Shown here in pieces: positions 1-12,051 of a stretch of DNA of 64,000 nucleotides. The notes below the pieces were generated by a model. The model did not search any database. It worked only from the letters and a program-made list of their open reading frames with translations, and was not told the DNA's origin. The stretch covers positions 1,106,808 to 1,170,807 of the forward strand of contig OZ022587.1 in the NCBI GenBank assembly GCA_963669155.1, in the 5' to 3' direction. The translations under genes were made by a program, and so were the position numbers. The first letter of the stretch is position 1, and each line of letters opens with the position of its first letter. Origin of the DNA: Arbacia lixula (lineage: Eukaryota; Echinodermata; Echinoidea; Arbacioida; Arbaciidae).

Positions 1-1545
1 CGCAAGCCCCTGAGGAGTGCCCCACCAAGGCTACAGAGACTGTTAGTCAAGATCCAAGGATATGACTGCAACGTTCTGTACAAACCAGGCAGTCAGATGA
101 CTCTGCCAGACACATTGAGTAGGCTTCCTAACCCCAACAAGAAGGAAGATGTTCCAATTGATCTTCATATCGATGAAGCACTGATGGTACAGGATACCGA
201 TGATGACCTGTCAAGTTTCTCCAAGACCAAGCAAACACAACTGCAGAGAGAAACAACAAGTGATCCGACTCTGAACCTATTGAGCAGGATCATTCAAGAT
301 GGATGGCCAGAAGAGATCAAACAAGTACCTCCCAGCATTAGGACTTTCTGGTCATACAGAGACGAACTTGGCATCATCGACGGAATCATCTTCAAAGGAA
401 GACAAGTAGTCGTACCCAAGTCACTTCAAGCTGACATCTTGGACCAACTGCACACCAGTCACATGGGTATTGAGAGAACCAGACGGCTTGCCAGAGACTG
501 TGTGTATTGGCCAGGCATAAACAAAGACATAGAGAAGATTGTCAAAACCTGCCAAGCATGTCAGGAGAATCAGGAGCAGCAACGAAAGGAACCACTCGAG
601 CCTCATGAAGTTCCTCCAACACCGTGGACAAAGCTCGGTGCAGACCTCTTCCATCTAGATGGTACAGATTTTCTCCTCATCACTGACTACCATTCGAAAT
701 TTCCGGTTCTCAGGAGGATGCACAACACATCGAGCACGTCAGTCTCCACTGTCATGAAGGAAGCATTCAGCATGTTTGGAGTACCTGCAGAGATTGTCTC
801 CGACAATGGACCTCAGTTCAGTGGCAAACCATTCCAAGATATGTGTGCAAAGTGGAACATTAAACACACAACTTCTTCGCCGCGATATCCTCGCTCGAAT
901 GGTCTCGCAGAAAGAATGGTCCGCACGGTGAAATCACTCGTCAAGAAGTGCAGACAGACAGGACAGGATGTCCTAGAAGCACTATTGCATCTCAGAGCAA
1001 CCCCTCAAGCAGACTTGCCGTCTCCTGCCGAACTGATGTTCGGACGGAAAGTGAAGACAACACTTCCAGGTCGCAACTTTGGCTACCCACACTCTGATGT
1101 ACATGACCAACTCCAACAAAGAAGGGAGAAAATGAAGCATGACCATGACAAACACGCGGGTCAAGAACTACCAAAGCTGAATGTCGGTCAGAGAGTCAGA
1201 ATGCTGAATACAGACGACAACACCTGGATTCCAGCCAAGGTGTCAAGAGTGTGTGAAGAACCAAGGTCATATGAGGTGACCACACCCAACGGCAATACAC
1301 TGAGACGAAACAGATCACATCTCAGAGAGATGTTCTCAAGCGAAACGCAGAACGACACCTCATCCACTACCACTCCTGCTCCACGGAGAATAGACCTAGA
1401 GGATGAGGCAGAAAGCGAAGAAGCAAACCACACACGGCATACAGACACTTCAGACAAAACCCCAAACACCCAGTCTGATAGACATACATACACCACACGC
1501 TATGGTCGCCAAATCCATCGACCAGCTCGCTACAAAAGTAACTGA
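1..1545 (+). CDS. Ty3/gypsy Pol polyprotein, 3' part (RNase H end and integrase)
   Basis: The frame is open from base 1 to the stop at 1543-1545, so the 5' end lies outside the window. The first 30 or so codons look like the end of an RNase H domain (LYKPGSQMTLPDTLSR, typical just before gypsy integrases). The integrase follows: an HHCC zinc-binding region (HTSHMGIERT... then CQAC), then a DDE core with GADLF, SDNGPQF and GLAERM. There are 35 residues between the second Asp and the Glu, the D35E spacing of retroviral-type integrases. A basic, Thr/Ser-rich tail ends the protein. Integrase inserts the cDNA copy into the host genome. No frameshift is visible, so this copy may be young. No env-like frame follows. 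The clade within Ty3/gypsy cannot be set from this part. Confidence 0.93.
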   Translation, partial: RKPLRSAPPRLQRLLVKIQGYDCNVLYKPGSQMTLPDTLSRLPNPNKKEDVPIDLHIDEALMVQDTDDDLSSFSKTKQTQLQRETTSDPTLNLLSRIIQDGWPEEIKQVPPSIRTFWSYRDELGIIDGIIFKGRQVVVPKSLQADILDQLHTSHMGIERTRRLARDCVYWPGINKDIEKIVKTCQACQENQEQQRKEPLEPHEVPPTPWTKLGADLFHLDGTDFLLITDYHSKFPVLRRMHNTSSTSVSTVMKEAFSMFGVPAEIVSDNGPQFSGKPFQDMCAKWNIKHTTSSPRYPRSNGLAERMVRTVKSLVKKCRQTGQDVLEALLHLRATPQADLPSPAELMFGRKVKTTLPGRNFGYPHSDVHDQLQQRREKMKHDHDKHAGQELPKLNVGQRVRMLNTDDNTWIPAKVSRVCEEPRSYEVTTPNGNTLRRNRSHLREMFSSETQNDTSSTTTPAPRRIDLEDEAESEEANHTRHTDTSDKTPNTQSDRHTYTTRYGRQIHRPARYKSN

Positions 1546-2583
1546 TACTAAACACCATGCATACACAGTCCCGCAAAATTACACTTCAGGACATGTGTAT
1601 ACCACTGTTAAGAGAAAGAATTGTATTGCATGTATTTGTTTGGAAGAAGATATTTGGTAGCACTCAATAACGTGAGATACGTGTATTTTTCACATATTTA
1701 ATAGCACTCGATAAGATGAGATGCATGTATAAGAACATTTTCTTTATATGCTCATACAAGTCACATTATATTTGAGACCAAATTTGAAAGGAAACATACC
1801 AAAAGTTTCTAAGTTTTTAAAGTTTTGATCAAAGAAGATCAAACCGTGTTATTTTATGCAGAATGTTTGTATGTGTTTTGTGAGCTATATGCAAAACAAC
1901 AGTTATTGCAGCTTGTAAGGTTTTACTTGATAGTGCATATACGTATATACAGTGGATTAGCATGCTAAATTTGTAGCATAGATTGCAGTGAATTAAACAA
2001 AAGAAATAACTACACAAGGGAAAGAGAAATCGCTTCTCTGAATTTATTACATATACAATGTAATTTCTATGCCAAGGTACAATATGGTACAATAACATGA
2101 CAAAGATAATGATTTTTCTGTAGAATGGAACAAGCATAAGTATAGAATTCATCACGATCACTCCATTTGGAAACATCAGTGATCAGATTACATATGCATA
2201 ATGACATACTTCAATATGCAATGGTTATGTAGTTGTAATTGTGCTGCAAATAGAAATTGGTATAGTTCACCAATGCTGAGGTTTTCATTAAGATACATTG
2301 TACTCGTACAGTTTCATTGATGTTTGGAAAAGTAAGACATTTTAATAAGCAAACAGTTTAAATTCAGGCACATTATCATAAACACAGATATGTACTGTTA
2401 ACTCAAACCTGTGATAACAGTTACAACTTATCCATATATAAGGGTCTAGTTGTTCTTTCAATGTTTACCAAAACTGTACAATGGTTTTACGCACCTCGGT
2501 GATGCGAGAGTTTTTCGAAGTTACACTTCTTGTTATATTGTGAATATGTTTGTTCAACGTTTATCTTGTTAAAAGAAGGGGGA
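1546..2583 (+). other. Gypsy element 3' non-coding region and polypurine tract
   Basis: About 1 kb of AT-rich sequence between the integrase stop and the LTR. No reading frame in it is convincing. It ends with a purine run, AAAAGAAGGGGGA at 2571-2583, directly against the LTR. That is the position and make-up of a plus-strand priming tract. Confidence 0.7.
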
Positions 2584-2765
2584 TGTTGTGATATAGGATC
2601 TATATCAATGCGCGAACGCATACACTGTCAAGCAGCGCGGTGAACAGGTCAGCAATAAAGATCACGCTAAGATGCCGGACGCAACTCCAGAACCGTCTCC
2701 AATATTATATCTTTGAAGTGTACTAATACAGTTATCTAATCCTTAGATAACCACACATTTCAACA
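2584..2765 (+). mobile_element. 3' LTR of the gypsy element
   Basis: The segment starts TGTTG just after the polypurine tract and ends CAACA, a 5-bp terminal inverted repeat of the TG...CA type. At 182 bp it is a short LTR. The next base resumes a decayed LRR exon in mid-sequence (accaacagcctgcc), which fixes the 3' boundary. The 5' LTR and the matching target duplication lie outside the window. Confidence 0.75.
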
Positions 2766-3165
2766 ACCAACAGCCTGCCATGACCTAGCAAGATTCATTC
2801 GTCATTACTTACGTCACAACCCCCTGGAAATAGCGGGCAACCTACGTCTGTATGACGAGATCTACGCATACGTTTTGCATATCAATAGTCTCATCGCGCT
2901 TAGCATCAATATGTGAAGTAGAATCCTGTTCCATATAAATTTACGTCAAAGTTCAGTGTCTCTTTAAAAAGGTGCGACAAAACTAGTGGAAAAGAATGTT
3001 AGTGAAAGTGTTAGCATAATCAAGCCATTGATATAAGAATGGTGGTTATTCAGAAATTGAACAATATTCATATCATCGACCCAGAATAAAATACATATGA
3101 AGAAATATCATTAGTCTCAAAGATGTTTTAAACATAAAAGGATACTGTTGTATTTTCCAAAACAG

Positions 3166-3189
3166 GAGATCAGTGATGAACCTTTGAAG
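3166..3189 (+). pseudogene. Mini-exon M1 (stop-bearing type), upstream of L1
   Basis: Flanked by AG and GTAAGG. Read in phase 1, as needed to join L1, it gives D-Q then TGA. Read in phase 0 it is open (EISDEPLK). Confidence 0.5.
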
Positions 3190-3550
3190 GTAAGGTGACA
3201 CTCTTCTTTGTAATGTGTGTTTTAAAGCAATATCTTGCTAGTTTGTCTAAGTCTATTGTATCGATATGTAAAGAGCACATCAAAGACGGAAAATTTGAAA
3301 TTTAAAGGAATATTGATTGCAAATATATCTCGCTGGTTGTTCCATGAATTCTGCTTATTTTAGTCAGTTGACACGATCCAGCCAATGCGGTTTAAATGTA
3401 ATTGAAACTTAAGCTCGTTGTTCATATTAGTTGTGAATATAGATATTACACTAAAAATGAACTCATGATTTTGATGAAGTCTATTGTGACATTTAGATAA
3501 AAAATGAGTATGAGGGTTTTTGCTATATATTTCACTTGATCAGCATGCAG

Positions 3551-3714
3551 GCTTCAAGTTGAACGGGACAACTATTTCATCACCATCAGCCTGCCGAGAT
3601 CTGGCAAGATTCATAGGTCATTACTCATGTCGTAACAACCTGGAAATGGAGGGCGAACTACATCTGAATGACGAGTTCTACGCAGGACTGGCAGAAATGG
3701 CTTCTTCTTTGGAA
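3551..3714 (+). CDS. LRR exon L1 (intact)
   Basis: 164 nt between a CAG acceptor and GTATGT donor; acceptor phase 1, donor phase 0. It encodes 54 whole codons: FKLNGTTISSPSACRDLARF, a variable centre, then LHLNDEFYAGLAEM. The LxxLxL pattern and 28-residue spacing fit the ribonuclease-inhibitor type of leucine-rich repeat found in NLR receptors, about two repeats per exon. LRRs serve as protein or ligand binding surfaces. The mini-exon directly upstream (M1) carries a stop in the needed phase, so use of L1 would require skipping M1 or splicing from another exon. Confidence 0.65.
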
Positions 3715-3970
3715 GTATGTTGATCTTCTGTTTTGTACTGTGTAAATCTTAGCGATATTCCTGCGCACATCCATCTTTATTTTGCATTCAAACGTTGATA
3801 TGGGTCTCATCACCAACCAAACCTGAAATGCATTTAAAGAAAATATATTATTTAAAAAGATGTCTATAACATAAAAGGGTACTGATTATTTTGATAAAAT
3901 TCATTGTGACATTTAATCTAAAAATGACTATGAGGGTTTCTGCTATATATTTCACTTGATTAGCATGCAG

Positions 3971-4071
3971 GCTTCAAGTTGAACGGGACAACGATTTCAT
4001 CACCATCAGCCTGCCGAGATCTGGCAAGATTCATAGGTCATTACTCTTGTCACAACAACCTAGAAATGGAG
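3971..4071 (+). pseudogene. Truncated LRR exon T1
   Basis: Same acceptor and first 100 nt as L1, then an abrupt switch after CTAGAAATGGA to unrelated sequence (gattcaaatatag). There is no donor site at the break, so it is probably not a usable exon. Confidence 0.7.
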
Positions 4072-4612
4072 ATTCAAATATAGTTGTCAAGAAAGATATA
4101 AAAATCAACTCCTAATTTCAATGAAATTCAATGCAATATTCATAATACTACTGACTGTTAGGGTTTCTGCTGTTTATTTCACCTGATCAGATTGTAAGCC
4201 TCAAGTTAAACAGGACAACTATCTCATAACCAACAGCCTGCCATGGCCTAGCAAAATTCATTACTTACGTCACAACACCCTGGAAATAGCGGCAACCTAC
4301 GCCTTTGTGACAAATTCTACGCATACTTTTTGCATATCAATAGTCTCATCGCGCTTAGGATCAATATGTGAAGTAATATACTGTTACATATAAGTTAACG
4401 TCGAATATCAATATCTTTTAACAAAGGTGCCACCAAACTAGTGGACAAGAATATTAGTGAACGTGCTAGCAAAATCAAGTAATTGATATAAGAATGTTTT
4501 TTTTTAATTGAGCACTATTTATATCATCAACTAAAATGAAATACATGTAATAATATCATCATTCACAAAGAGGTTTTAACATAAAAGGTTACTGTCGTAT
4601 TTTCCAAAACAG

Positions 4613-4636
4613 ATTATGAGGGCTTCAATCGTCAGG
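4613..4636 (+). CDS. Mini-exon M2 (open)
   Basis: AG/GTAAGT flanks intact. The phase 1 reading is YEGFNRQ. The next exon-like unit is another mini-exon, because a rearrangement removed the LRR position here. Confidence 0.4.
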
Positions 4637-5165
4637 GTAAGTTGACACTCTTCTCTGTTATGTGTGTTTTATAGAAATATCTTATTAGTTTGTGTTAGCC
4701 TATTGTATCGATATGTAAAGAGCACATTAAAGACAGGAAATTTTAAATTCAAAGGAATATTGATAACAAATATTTCTCGCTGGTTATGCTTTGAAATCTG
4801 CTTATCCTAGTCAGTTCACACGGTCCAGCCAATGCAGTTTGAATGCAATATAAACTTAAGCTCGTTGTTCATATTAGTTGTCAATATAGATATAACACTA
4901 AAAATGAAATAAACTGAAGTAAAATTCTGTTACATATAAGATAACATCGAATATCAATATCTTTTTACAAAAGCGCGACCAAAATAGTGGAAAAGAATAT
5001 TAGTGAGTGTGTTAGCAGAATCAAGTAATTCATATAAGAATGGTGGTTATTTAAAAAATGAACACTTTTTATATCATCAACCCAAAATTTAATACATCTA
5101 CAAAATATCATCATTTACAAAGATGTTTTTAACATAAAATGGTACTGTTGTATTTTCCAAAACAG

Positions 5166-5189
5166 GATATCAGGGATTCCCATTTCTAT
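5166..5189 (+). CDS. Mini-exon M3 (open)
   Basis: AG/GTATGT flanks. The phase 1 reading is YQGFPFL, with a hydrophobic residue at position 6 as LRR continuity requires. Confidence 0.4.
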
Positions 5190-5978
5190 GTATGTTGACA
5201 CTCTTCTCTGTAATGTGTGTTTTAAAGTAATATATTGCTAGTTTGTGTGAGTCTTCTATATTGATGTATTAAGATCACATTCAAGACTGAAAAATTCAAA
5301 TCCAAAGGAATGTTGATTAAAAATATTTCTCGCTGGTTATGCCATGAATGCCGCTAATTCTACTGAATTAACACGGTCCGGCAAATGCAGTTTTTTATGT
5401 AATAAAACACAGTGTCTTTGTTGATATAAGTTGTCAATATAGATATTATATTAGAAATGAACTCATGATTTATCTCAAATGTAATGTATGAATTAGAATA
5501 AAAATGACTATTAGGGTTTCTGCTGTTTATTTCACCTAATGAGATTGTATCCCTCAAGTTGACCGTGACAACTATATCATATAACAGCCTGCCATGACCT
5601 AGCAAGATTCATTTCTCATTACTTACGTCACAACCCACTGGAAATAGCGGGCAACCTACGTCTGTATGACGAGATCTACGCATACGTTTTGCATATCAAT
5701 AGTCTCATCGAGCTGAGCATCAATATGTGAAGTAATATACTGTTACAAATAAGTTAACGTCGAATATCAATATCTTTCAACAAAGGTGCCACCAAACTAG
5801 TGGACAAGAATATTAGTGAAAGTGCTAGCAAAATGAAGTAATTGATATAAGAATGGTGTTTTTTTTTTTAATTGAGCACTATTTTTATCATCAACCCAAA
5901 ATGAAATACATGTAAAAATATCATCATTCACAAAGATGTTTTTAACATAAAAGGATACTGTTGTATTTTCCAAAACAG

Positions 5979-6002
5979 GAAATCAGTGATAAACCTTTGA
6001 AG
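5979..6002 (+). pseudogene. Mini-exon M4 (stop-bearing type), upstream of L2
   Basis: Splice sites are intact. Phase 1 gives N-Q-TGA; phase 0 is open (EISDKPLK). Confidence 0.5.
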
Positions 6003-6361
6003 GTAAGTTGACACTCTTCTTTGTAATGTGTGTTTTAAAGCAATATCTAGTAAGTTTATCTAAGTCTGTTGTATCGATATGTAAGAGCACATTAAATTTT
6101 GAAAATTGAAATCCAAAGGAATATTGATTGCAAATATATCTCGCTGGTTGTTCCATGAATGCCGCTTGTTCTAGTCAGTTGACAAAATCCAGGCAATGCA
6201 GCTTGAATGTAATATAAACTTAAGGTCTTTGTTCATATTAGTTGTGAATATAGATATTACACTAAAAATTAACTCATGATTTTGATAAAATTTATTGTGA
6301 CATTTAGATTAAAAACGAGTATGAGGGTTTCTGCTATATATTTCACTTGATCAGCATGCAG

Positions 6362-6525
6362 GCTTCAAGTTGAACGGGACAACTATTTCATCACCATCAG
6401 CCTGCCGAGATCTGACAAGATTCATAGGTCATTACTCATGTCACATCAACCTGGAGATGGAGGGCGAACTACATCTGAATGACGAGTTCTACGCAGGACT
6501 GGCAGAAATGGCTTCTTCTTTGAAA
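6362..6525 (+). CDS. LRR exon L2 (intact)
   Basis: 164 nt, phases 1 to 0, GCAG acceptor and GTATGT donor. It differs from L1 by CTGACA for CTGGCA (Leu-Thr for Leu-Ala in the DLARF stretch), by HIN for RNN in the centre and by Lys for the final Glu. No stop or indel. Followed by truncated copy T2 and decayed D4. Confidence 0.65.
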
Positions 6526-6781
6526 GTATGTAAATCTTCTGTTTTGTAATGTGTAAATCTTAGCGATATTCCTGCGCAGATCCATCTTTATTTTGCATTC
6601 GAACGTTGATATGGGTCTCATCACCAATCAAACCTGAAATACATTTAAAGAAAATAAATTATTTAAAAAGATGTCTATCACATAAAAGGGTACTGATTAT
6701 TTTGATGAAATTCATTGTGACATTTACTCTAAAAATGACTATGAGGGTTTCTGCTGTATATTTCACTTGATCAGCATGCAG

Positions 6782-6882
6782 GCTTCAAGTTGAACGGGAC
6801 AACTATTTCATCACCATCAGCCTGCCGAGATCTTGCGAGATTCATAGGTCATTACTCATGTCAAAACAACCTGGAAATGGAG
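6782..6882 (+). pseudogene. Truncated LRR exon T2
   Basis: Breaks at the same GAAATGGAG position as T1, so the truncation predates duplication of the unit. Confidence 0.7.
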
Positions 6883-7438
6883 ATTCAAATATAGTTGTCA
6901 AGAAAGATATAAAAATCAACTCCTAATTTCGATGAAATTCAATGCAATATTCATAATACTACTGACTGTTAGGGTTTCTGCTGTTTATTTCACCTGATTA
7001 GATTGTAAGCCTCAAGTTGACCAGGACAACTATCTCATAACCAACAGCCTGCCATGACCTAGCAAGATTCATTCGTCATTACTTAAGTCACAACCCCCTG
7101 GAAATAGCGGGCAACCTACGTCTGTATGACGAGTTCTACGCATACGTTTTGCATATCAATAGTCTCATCGCGCTTAGGATCAATATGTGAAGTAATATAC
7201 TGTTACATATAAATTAACGTCGAATATCAATATCTTTCAACAAAGGTGCCACTAAACTAGTGGACGAGAATATTAGTGGACGTGCTACCAAAATCAAGTA
7301 ATTGATATAAGAATGGTGTTTTTTATTTTTAATTTAGCACTATTTATATCATTAACCAAAAATTTAATACATGTAAAAATATCACATTCACAAAGATGTT
7401 TTTAACATAAAAGGGCACTGTTGTATTTTACAAAACAG

Positions 7439-7462
7439 GTGATGAGAGCCCTCAGCTTCGAG
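7439..7462 (+). CDS. Mini-exon M5 (open)
   Basis: AG/GTAAGT intact. The phase 1 reading is DESPQLR. The next LRR position (D5) is decayed. Confidence 0.4.
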
Positions 7463-8267
7463 GTAAGTTGACACTCTTCTTCGTAATGTGTGTTTTAAAG
7501 AAATGTCTTATTAGTTTGTGTTAGCCTATTGTATCGATATGGAAATAGCACATTAAAGACGGAAATTTTGAAATCCAAAGGAATTCAAATTTAATTAGGG
7601 TATTAGAAACATTTCTCGCTGGTTATACTATGAATGCCGCTAATTAAACTGAATGTACACGGTCCGGCCAGTGCAGTTTTAATGTAATATAAACACAGTG
7701 TCTTTGTTGACATCAGTTTTCAATATAGATATTGCATTAAAAATGAACTCATGATTTAGAAAAAATCTAATGTATAAATTAGAATAAAAATGACTATTAG
7801 GGTATCTGCTGTTTATTTAACCTAATCAGATTGTATCCCTCAAATTGACCAGGACAACTATCTCATAAATAACAGCCTGCCATGACCTAACAAGATTCAG
7901 TCGTCATTACTTACGTCACAACCCCATGGAAATGGCGGGCAACCTACGTCTTTATGACGAGTTCTACGCATACATTTTGAATATCAATAGTTTCATCGCG
8001 CTTAGGATTAATATATGAAGTAAAATCCTGTTACCTTTAAATTTACGCCAGAATTAAGTGTCTCTTTAAAAAGGTGCGACAAAACTAGTGGACAAGAATA
8101 TTAGTGAAAGTGTTAACATAATCAAGCCATTGATATAAGAATGGTGGTTATTCAAAAATTGAGCACTATTCATATCATCAACCCAAAATTAAATACATCT
8201 AAAAGAGTATCATTATTCTCAAAGATGTTATAAACATAAAAGGGTACTGTTGTATTTTCCAAAACAG

Positions 8268-8291
8268 GAAATCAGTGATAAACCTTTGAAG
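8268..8291 (+). pseudogene. Mini-exon M6 (stop-bearing type), upstream of L3
   Basis: Same sequence as M4, with TGA in phase 1. Splice sites are intact. Confidence 0.5.
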
Positions 8292-8650
8292 GTAAGTTGA
8301 CACTCTTCTTTGTAATGTGTGTTTTAAAGCAATATCTTGTAAGTTTATCTAAGTCTATTGTATCGATATGTAAGAGCACATTAAATTTTGAAAATTGAAA
8401 TCCAAAGGAATATTGATTGCAAATATATCTCGCTGGTTGTTCCATGAATGCTGCTTGTTCTAGTCAGTTGACACGATCCAGCCAATGCAGCTTGAATGTA
8501 ATATAAACTTAAGGTCTTTGTTCATATTAGTTGTGAATATAGATATTACACTAACAATGAACTCATGATTTTAATGAAATTTATTGTGACATTTAGATTA
8601 AAAACGAGTATGAGGGTTTCTGCTGTATATTTCACTTGATCAGCATGCAG

Positions 8651-8814
8651 GCCTTAAGTTGAACGGGACAACTATTTCATCACCATCAGCCTGCCGAGAT
8701 CTGGCAAGATTCATAGGTCATTACTCATGTCACATCAACCTGGAAATAGAGGGCGAACTACATCTGAATGACGAGTTCTACGCAGAACTGGCAGAAATGG
8801 CCTACTCTTTGAAA
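8651..8814 (+). CDS. LRR exon L3 (intact)
   Basis: 164 nt, phases 1 to 0. First codon changed to CTT (Leu for Phe); centre HINLEIEG; downstream changes include FYAEL for FYAGL and AYSLK at the end. It stays fully open with CAG and GTATGT sites, so its substitutions fall within the LRR pattern rather than breaking it. Confidence 0.65.
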
Positions 8815-9070
8815 GTATGTTAATCTTCTGTTTTGTAATGTGTAAATCTTAGCGATATTCCTGCGCAGATCCATCTTTATTTTGCATTCAAACGTTGATA
8901 TGGGTCTCATCACCAATCAAACCTGAAATACATTTAAAGAAAATAAATTATTTAAAAAGATGTCTATAACATAAAAGGGTACTGATTATTTTGATGTAAT
9001 TCATTGTTACATTTACTCTAAAAATGACTATGAGGGTTTCTGCTGTATATTTCACTTGATCAGCATGCAG

Positions 9071-9171
9071 GCTTCAAGTTGAACGGGACAACTATTTCAT
9101 CACCATCAGCCTGCCGAGATATGGCGAGATTCATAGGTCATTACTCTTGTCACAACAACCTGGAAATGGAG
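9071..9171 (+). pseudogene. Truncated LRR exon T3
   Basis: Same break after GAAATGGAG as T1 and T2. One change just inside (GAT ATG GCG for GAT CTG GCA). Confidence 0.7.
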
Positions 9172-9708
9172 ATTCAAATATAGTTGTCAAGAAAGATATA
9201 AAAATCAACTCCTGATTTCGATGAAATTCAATGCAATATTCATAATACTACTGACTGTTAGGGTTTCTGCTGTTTATTTCACCTGATCAGATTGTAAGCC
9301 TAAAGTTGAACAGGACAACTATCTCATAACCAACAGCCTGCCATGACCTAGCAAAATTCATTACTTACGTCACAACATCCTGGAAAGAGCGGCAACCTAC
9401 GCCTTTGTGACAAATTCTACGCATACTTTTTGCATATCAATAGTCTCATCGCGCTTAGGATCAATTTGTGAAGTAATATACTGTTACATATAAGTTAACG
9501 TCGAATATCAATATCTTTCAACAAAGTGCCACCAAACTAGTGGACAAGAATATTAGTGAACGTGCTAGCAAAATCAAGTAATTGATATAAGAATGGTGTT
9601 TTGTTTTAATTGAGCACTATTTATATCAAACCAAAAATACAGTAAAAATATCATCATTCACAAAGATGTTTTTAACATAAAAGGGCACTGTTGTATTTTC
9701 CAAAACAT

Positions 9709-9732
9709 TAGATGAGGGCCCCCAGCTTCGAG
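9709..9732 (+). pseudogene. Mini-exon M7, acceptor destroyed
   Basis: The conserved aaaacag acceptor reads aaaacat here, while the GTAAGT donor persists. The homologous phase 1 reading would be DEGPQLR. Confidence 0.5.
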
Positions 9733-10278
9733 GTAAGTTGACACTCTTCTTCGTAATGTGTGTCTTAAAGAAATGTCTTATTAGTTTGTGTTAGCCTATT
9801 GTATCGATATGTAAATAGCACATTAAAGACGGAAAATTTGAAATCCAAAGGAATATTGATTAAAAACATTTCTCGCTGGTTATGCCATGAATGCCGCTAT
9901 TTAAATTCAACTGAATTGACACGGTCCGGCGAGTGCAGTTTTAATGTAATATAAAAACAAAGTCTTTATTGACATCAGTTGTCAATATAGATATTACATT
10001 AAAAATGAACTCATGATTTAGATGAAATCTAATGTATAAATTAGAATAAAAATGACTATTAGGGTATCTGCTGTTTATTTCACCTGATGAGATTGTATCC
10101 CTCAAGTTGACCAGGACAACTAACTTATAACCAACGGCCTGCCATGACCTAGCAAGATTCATTCGTCATTAATTACGTCACAACCTCCTGGAAATAGCGG
10201 GCAAATCTACGTCTGTATGACGAGATCTACGCATACGTTTTGCATATCAATATTCTCATCGCGCTTAGGATCAATATG

Positions 10279-11025
10279 ATGATAGGAATACGGCAAGGTA
10301 TTCATTTATTTCCACATTTTCAAATAAACAAACAATAGACATAGTGAGGGCAAATGTTTGAAATAACATAAATAACAAATTCATTCAACTAAATTAGGAT
10401 ATAAATGTTCGAAGAGAATGTGGAGGGGCCAATCTTAGAAGCTGGGCTTGTGAATTAAAAGGCCCCAGAGATGGCTTGGCAACACTACAATATGTAAAAT
10501 TAATATATGAATTTTTAATGCATAAACTTATAAATTGTATTAAACATTTGCAGCATGACATAATCATAATTTTCAATATACAAATATTGTCAAGCATAAC
10601 GTTGTATATATATATATATATATAAACAAATACAAGAAAGAAAAAGCACATCACGAGAAGACATAATGCGCGAGAATAGGGAAAGGGATAGAATAGAAGA
10701 ATTGAACAGGGCAAATGAGAAGAACAATTCAGTTTTTTGGGGAATACTAATCTTATCACATGTATGTTATTATCATTGTTATATTTCAAATAAGAAGAAA
10801 TGTACAAAAATAATCAAGTGTATATACACAAAAGGTAACATACGAAATACTACCAGCACGATAGCTTATTACTTATACTGATTTATCAAATATACTTTTA
10901 ATTTAACTTTAAATGTATCTAAAGTGGCACTTTCCCTCAGAGATGTTTCCAGAAAATTCCAACTTTTGGGACCAGTAAACAAAAATGTACGTTGTGAGGA
11001 TATATATTTAAACAATGGCAAATGA
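10279..11025 (-). mobile_element. 5'-truncated LINE fragment, antisense
   Basis: Foreign sequence interrupts the array just after a decayed LRR copy. On the minus strand 11022-10869 reads as the C-terminal end of a non-LTR retrotransposon ORF2 (SSQRTFLFTGPKSWNFLE, then LRESATLDTFKVKL) ending in TAA. Its 3' UTR with AAATAAATGAATA lies toward 10300. A possible 6-bp target duplication, aatatg, sits at 10273-10278 and 11026-11031. A (TA)n run lies inside at about 10606-10623. Clade uncertain (CR1/L2-like). Confidence 0.7.
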
Positions 11026-11170
11026 AATATGTGAAGTAATGTGAAGTATATAAATATTCTGTTACATATAAGTTAACGTCGAATATCAATATCTTTCAAC
11101 AAAGGTGCCACCAAACTAGTGGACAAGACTATTAGTGAAAGTGCTAGCAAAATCAAGTAATTGATATAAG

Positions 11171-11892
11171 CAGGGAGGTGTTACGAAGGAGTAGAAACTC
11201 GAGCATAATATATTCAAACATCTTTATGGGTTCTAAAGCATGCTCATGAATTTCAAAAGCATTCCATAATCATGACAATGCTTTGATGTTCCATGTGCCG
11301 AGCCGACATTTAGCTGATGTCAACATGAAAAGAAATTTCTTTAATTTTCCATTTGTCTGTAGACGTTTTGTTTTTGACAAATTTGTTTGCAAACTTTAAG
11401 GAAGTTAACGGCAAATAATGAAAGATCCTTTACTCTGCTTTTGTTTCGAAAATTATTGAGGAATCATTAAAAATCGGACAAACAAGCTATTTGTATTACT
11501 TACAAAATTGACCAATTTCTTCACTTTTCGACAACTTGTGCATTTGGGGGATTCAACCACTCTCAAAATGATATATTAAGCTGTGTATTATCATTAAAGG
11601 CGTTTGTGTGTGTTTGCGTGTAACAGATATATTTCACTTGAAAAACTTGTTTGTTTGTGTTTGCTGATACCTGTTATGCTCATGGAAGTATTAATGCCGT
11701 TCACAGAACGGGACAAGCGAAATGAGACTGTACATTTCTTTTGTTCTCTCTGAGAAACCGTTGCCACACAATCATGTTCATGATTGTTCAAACACCTGAA
11801 CAGCACCTGTTGAGATCACATAACTTTTCAGCGGCTTGACACATGGGTTCAAAGGAAGAAAGTTGCTTCATATCCTCCATAACACATCCCTG
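11171..11892. mobile_element. Non-autonomous TIR DNA transposon, 722 bp
   Basis: The left end is CAGGGAGGTGTTACGAAGGA; the right end reversed is CAGGGATGTGTTATGGAGGA, a clear terminal inverted repeat over at least 20 bp. Flanking copies of atataag (11164-11170 and 11893-11899) form a 7-bp target duplication, and the array sequence resumes exactly after it. No transposase frame is present. The CAGGG terminus suggests hAT or P superfamily, but hAT usually makes 8-bp duplications, so the class is open. Confidence 0.8.
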
Positions 11893-12027
11893 ATATAAGA
11901 ATGGTGTTTTTTTTTTAAATTAAGCACTATTTATATAATTTAACCCAAAATGAAATACATATTAAAATATAACATTCACAAAAAATGTTTTTAACATAAA
12001 AGGATACTGTTATATTTTCCAAAACAG

Positions 12028-12051
12028 GAGATGAGGGCCCCCAACTTCGAG
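12028..12051 (+). CDS. Mini-exon M8 (open), upstream of L4
   Basis: AG/GTAAGT intact. Phase 1 reads DEGPQLR. Joined to L4 it gives LRGFKLNG, a good LxxFxLxx LRR start. With M18-L6 it is one of only two adjacent pairs in the array with both exons open. Confidence 0.5.
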
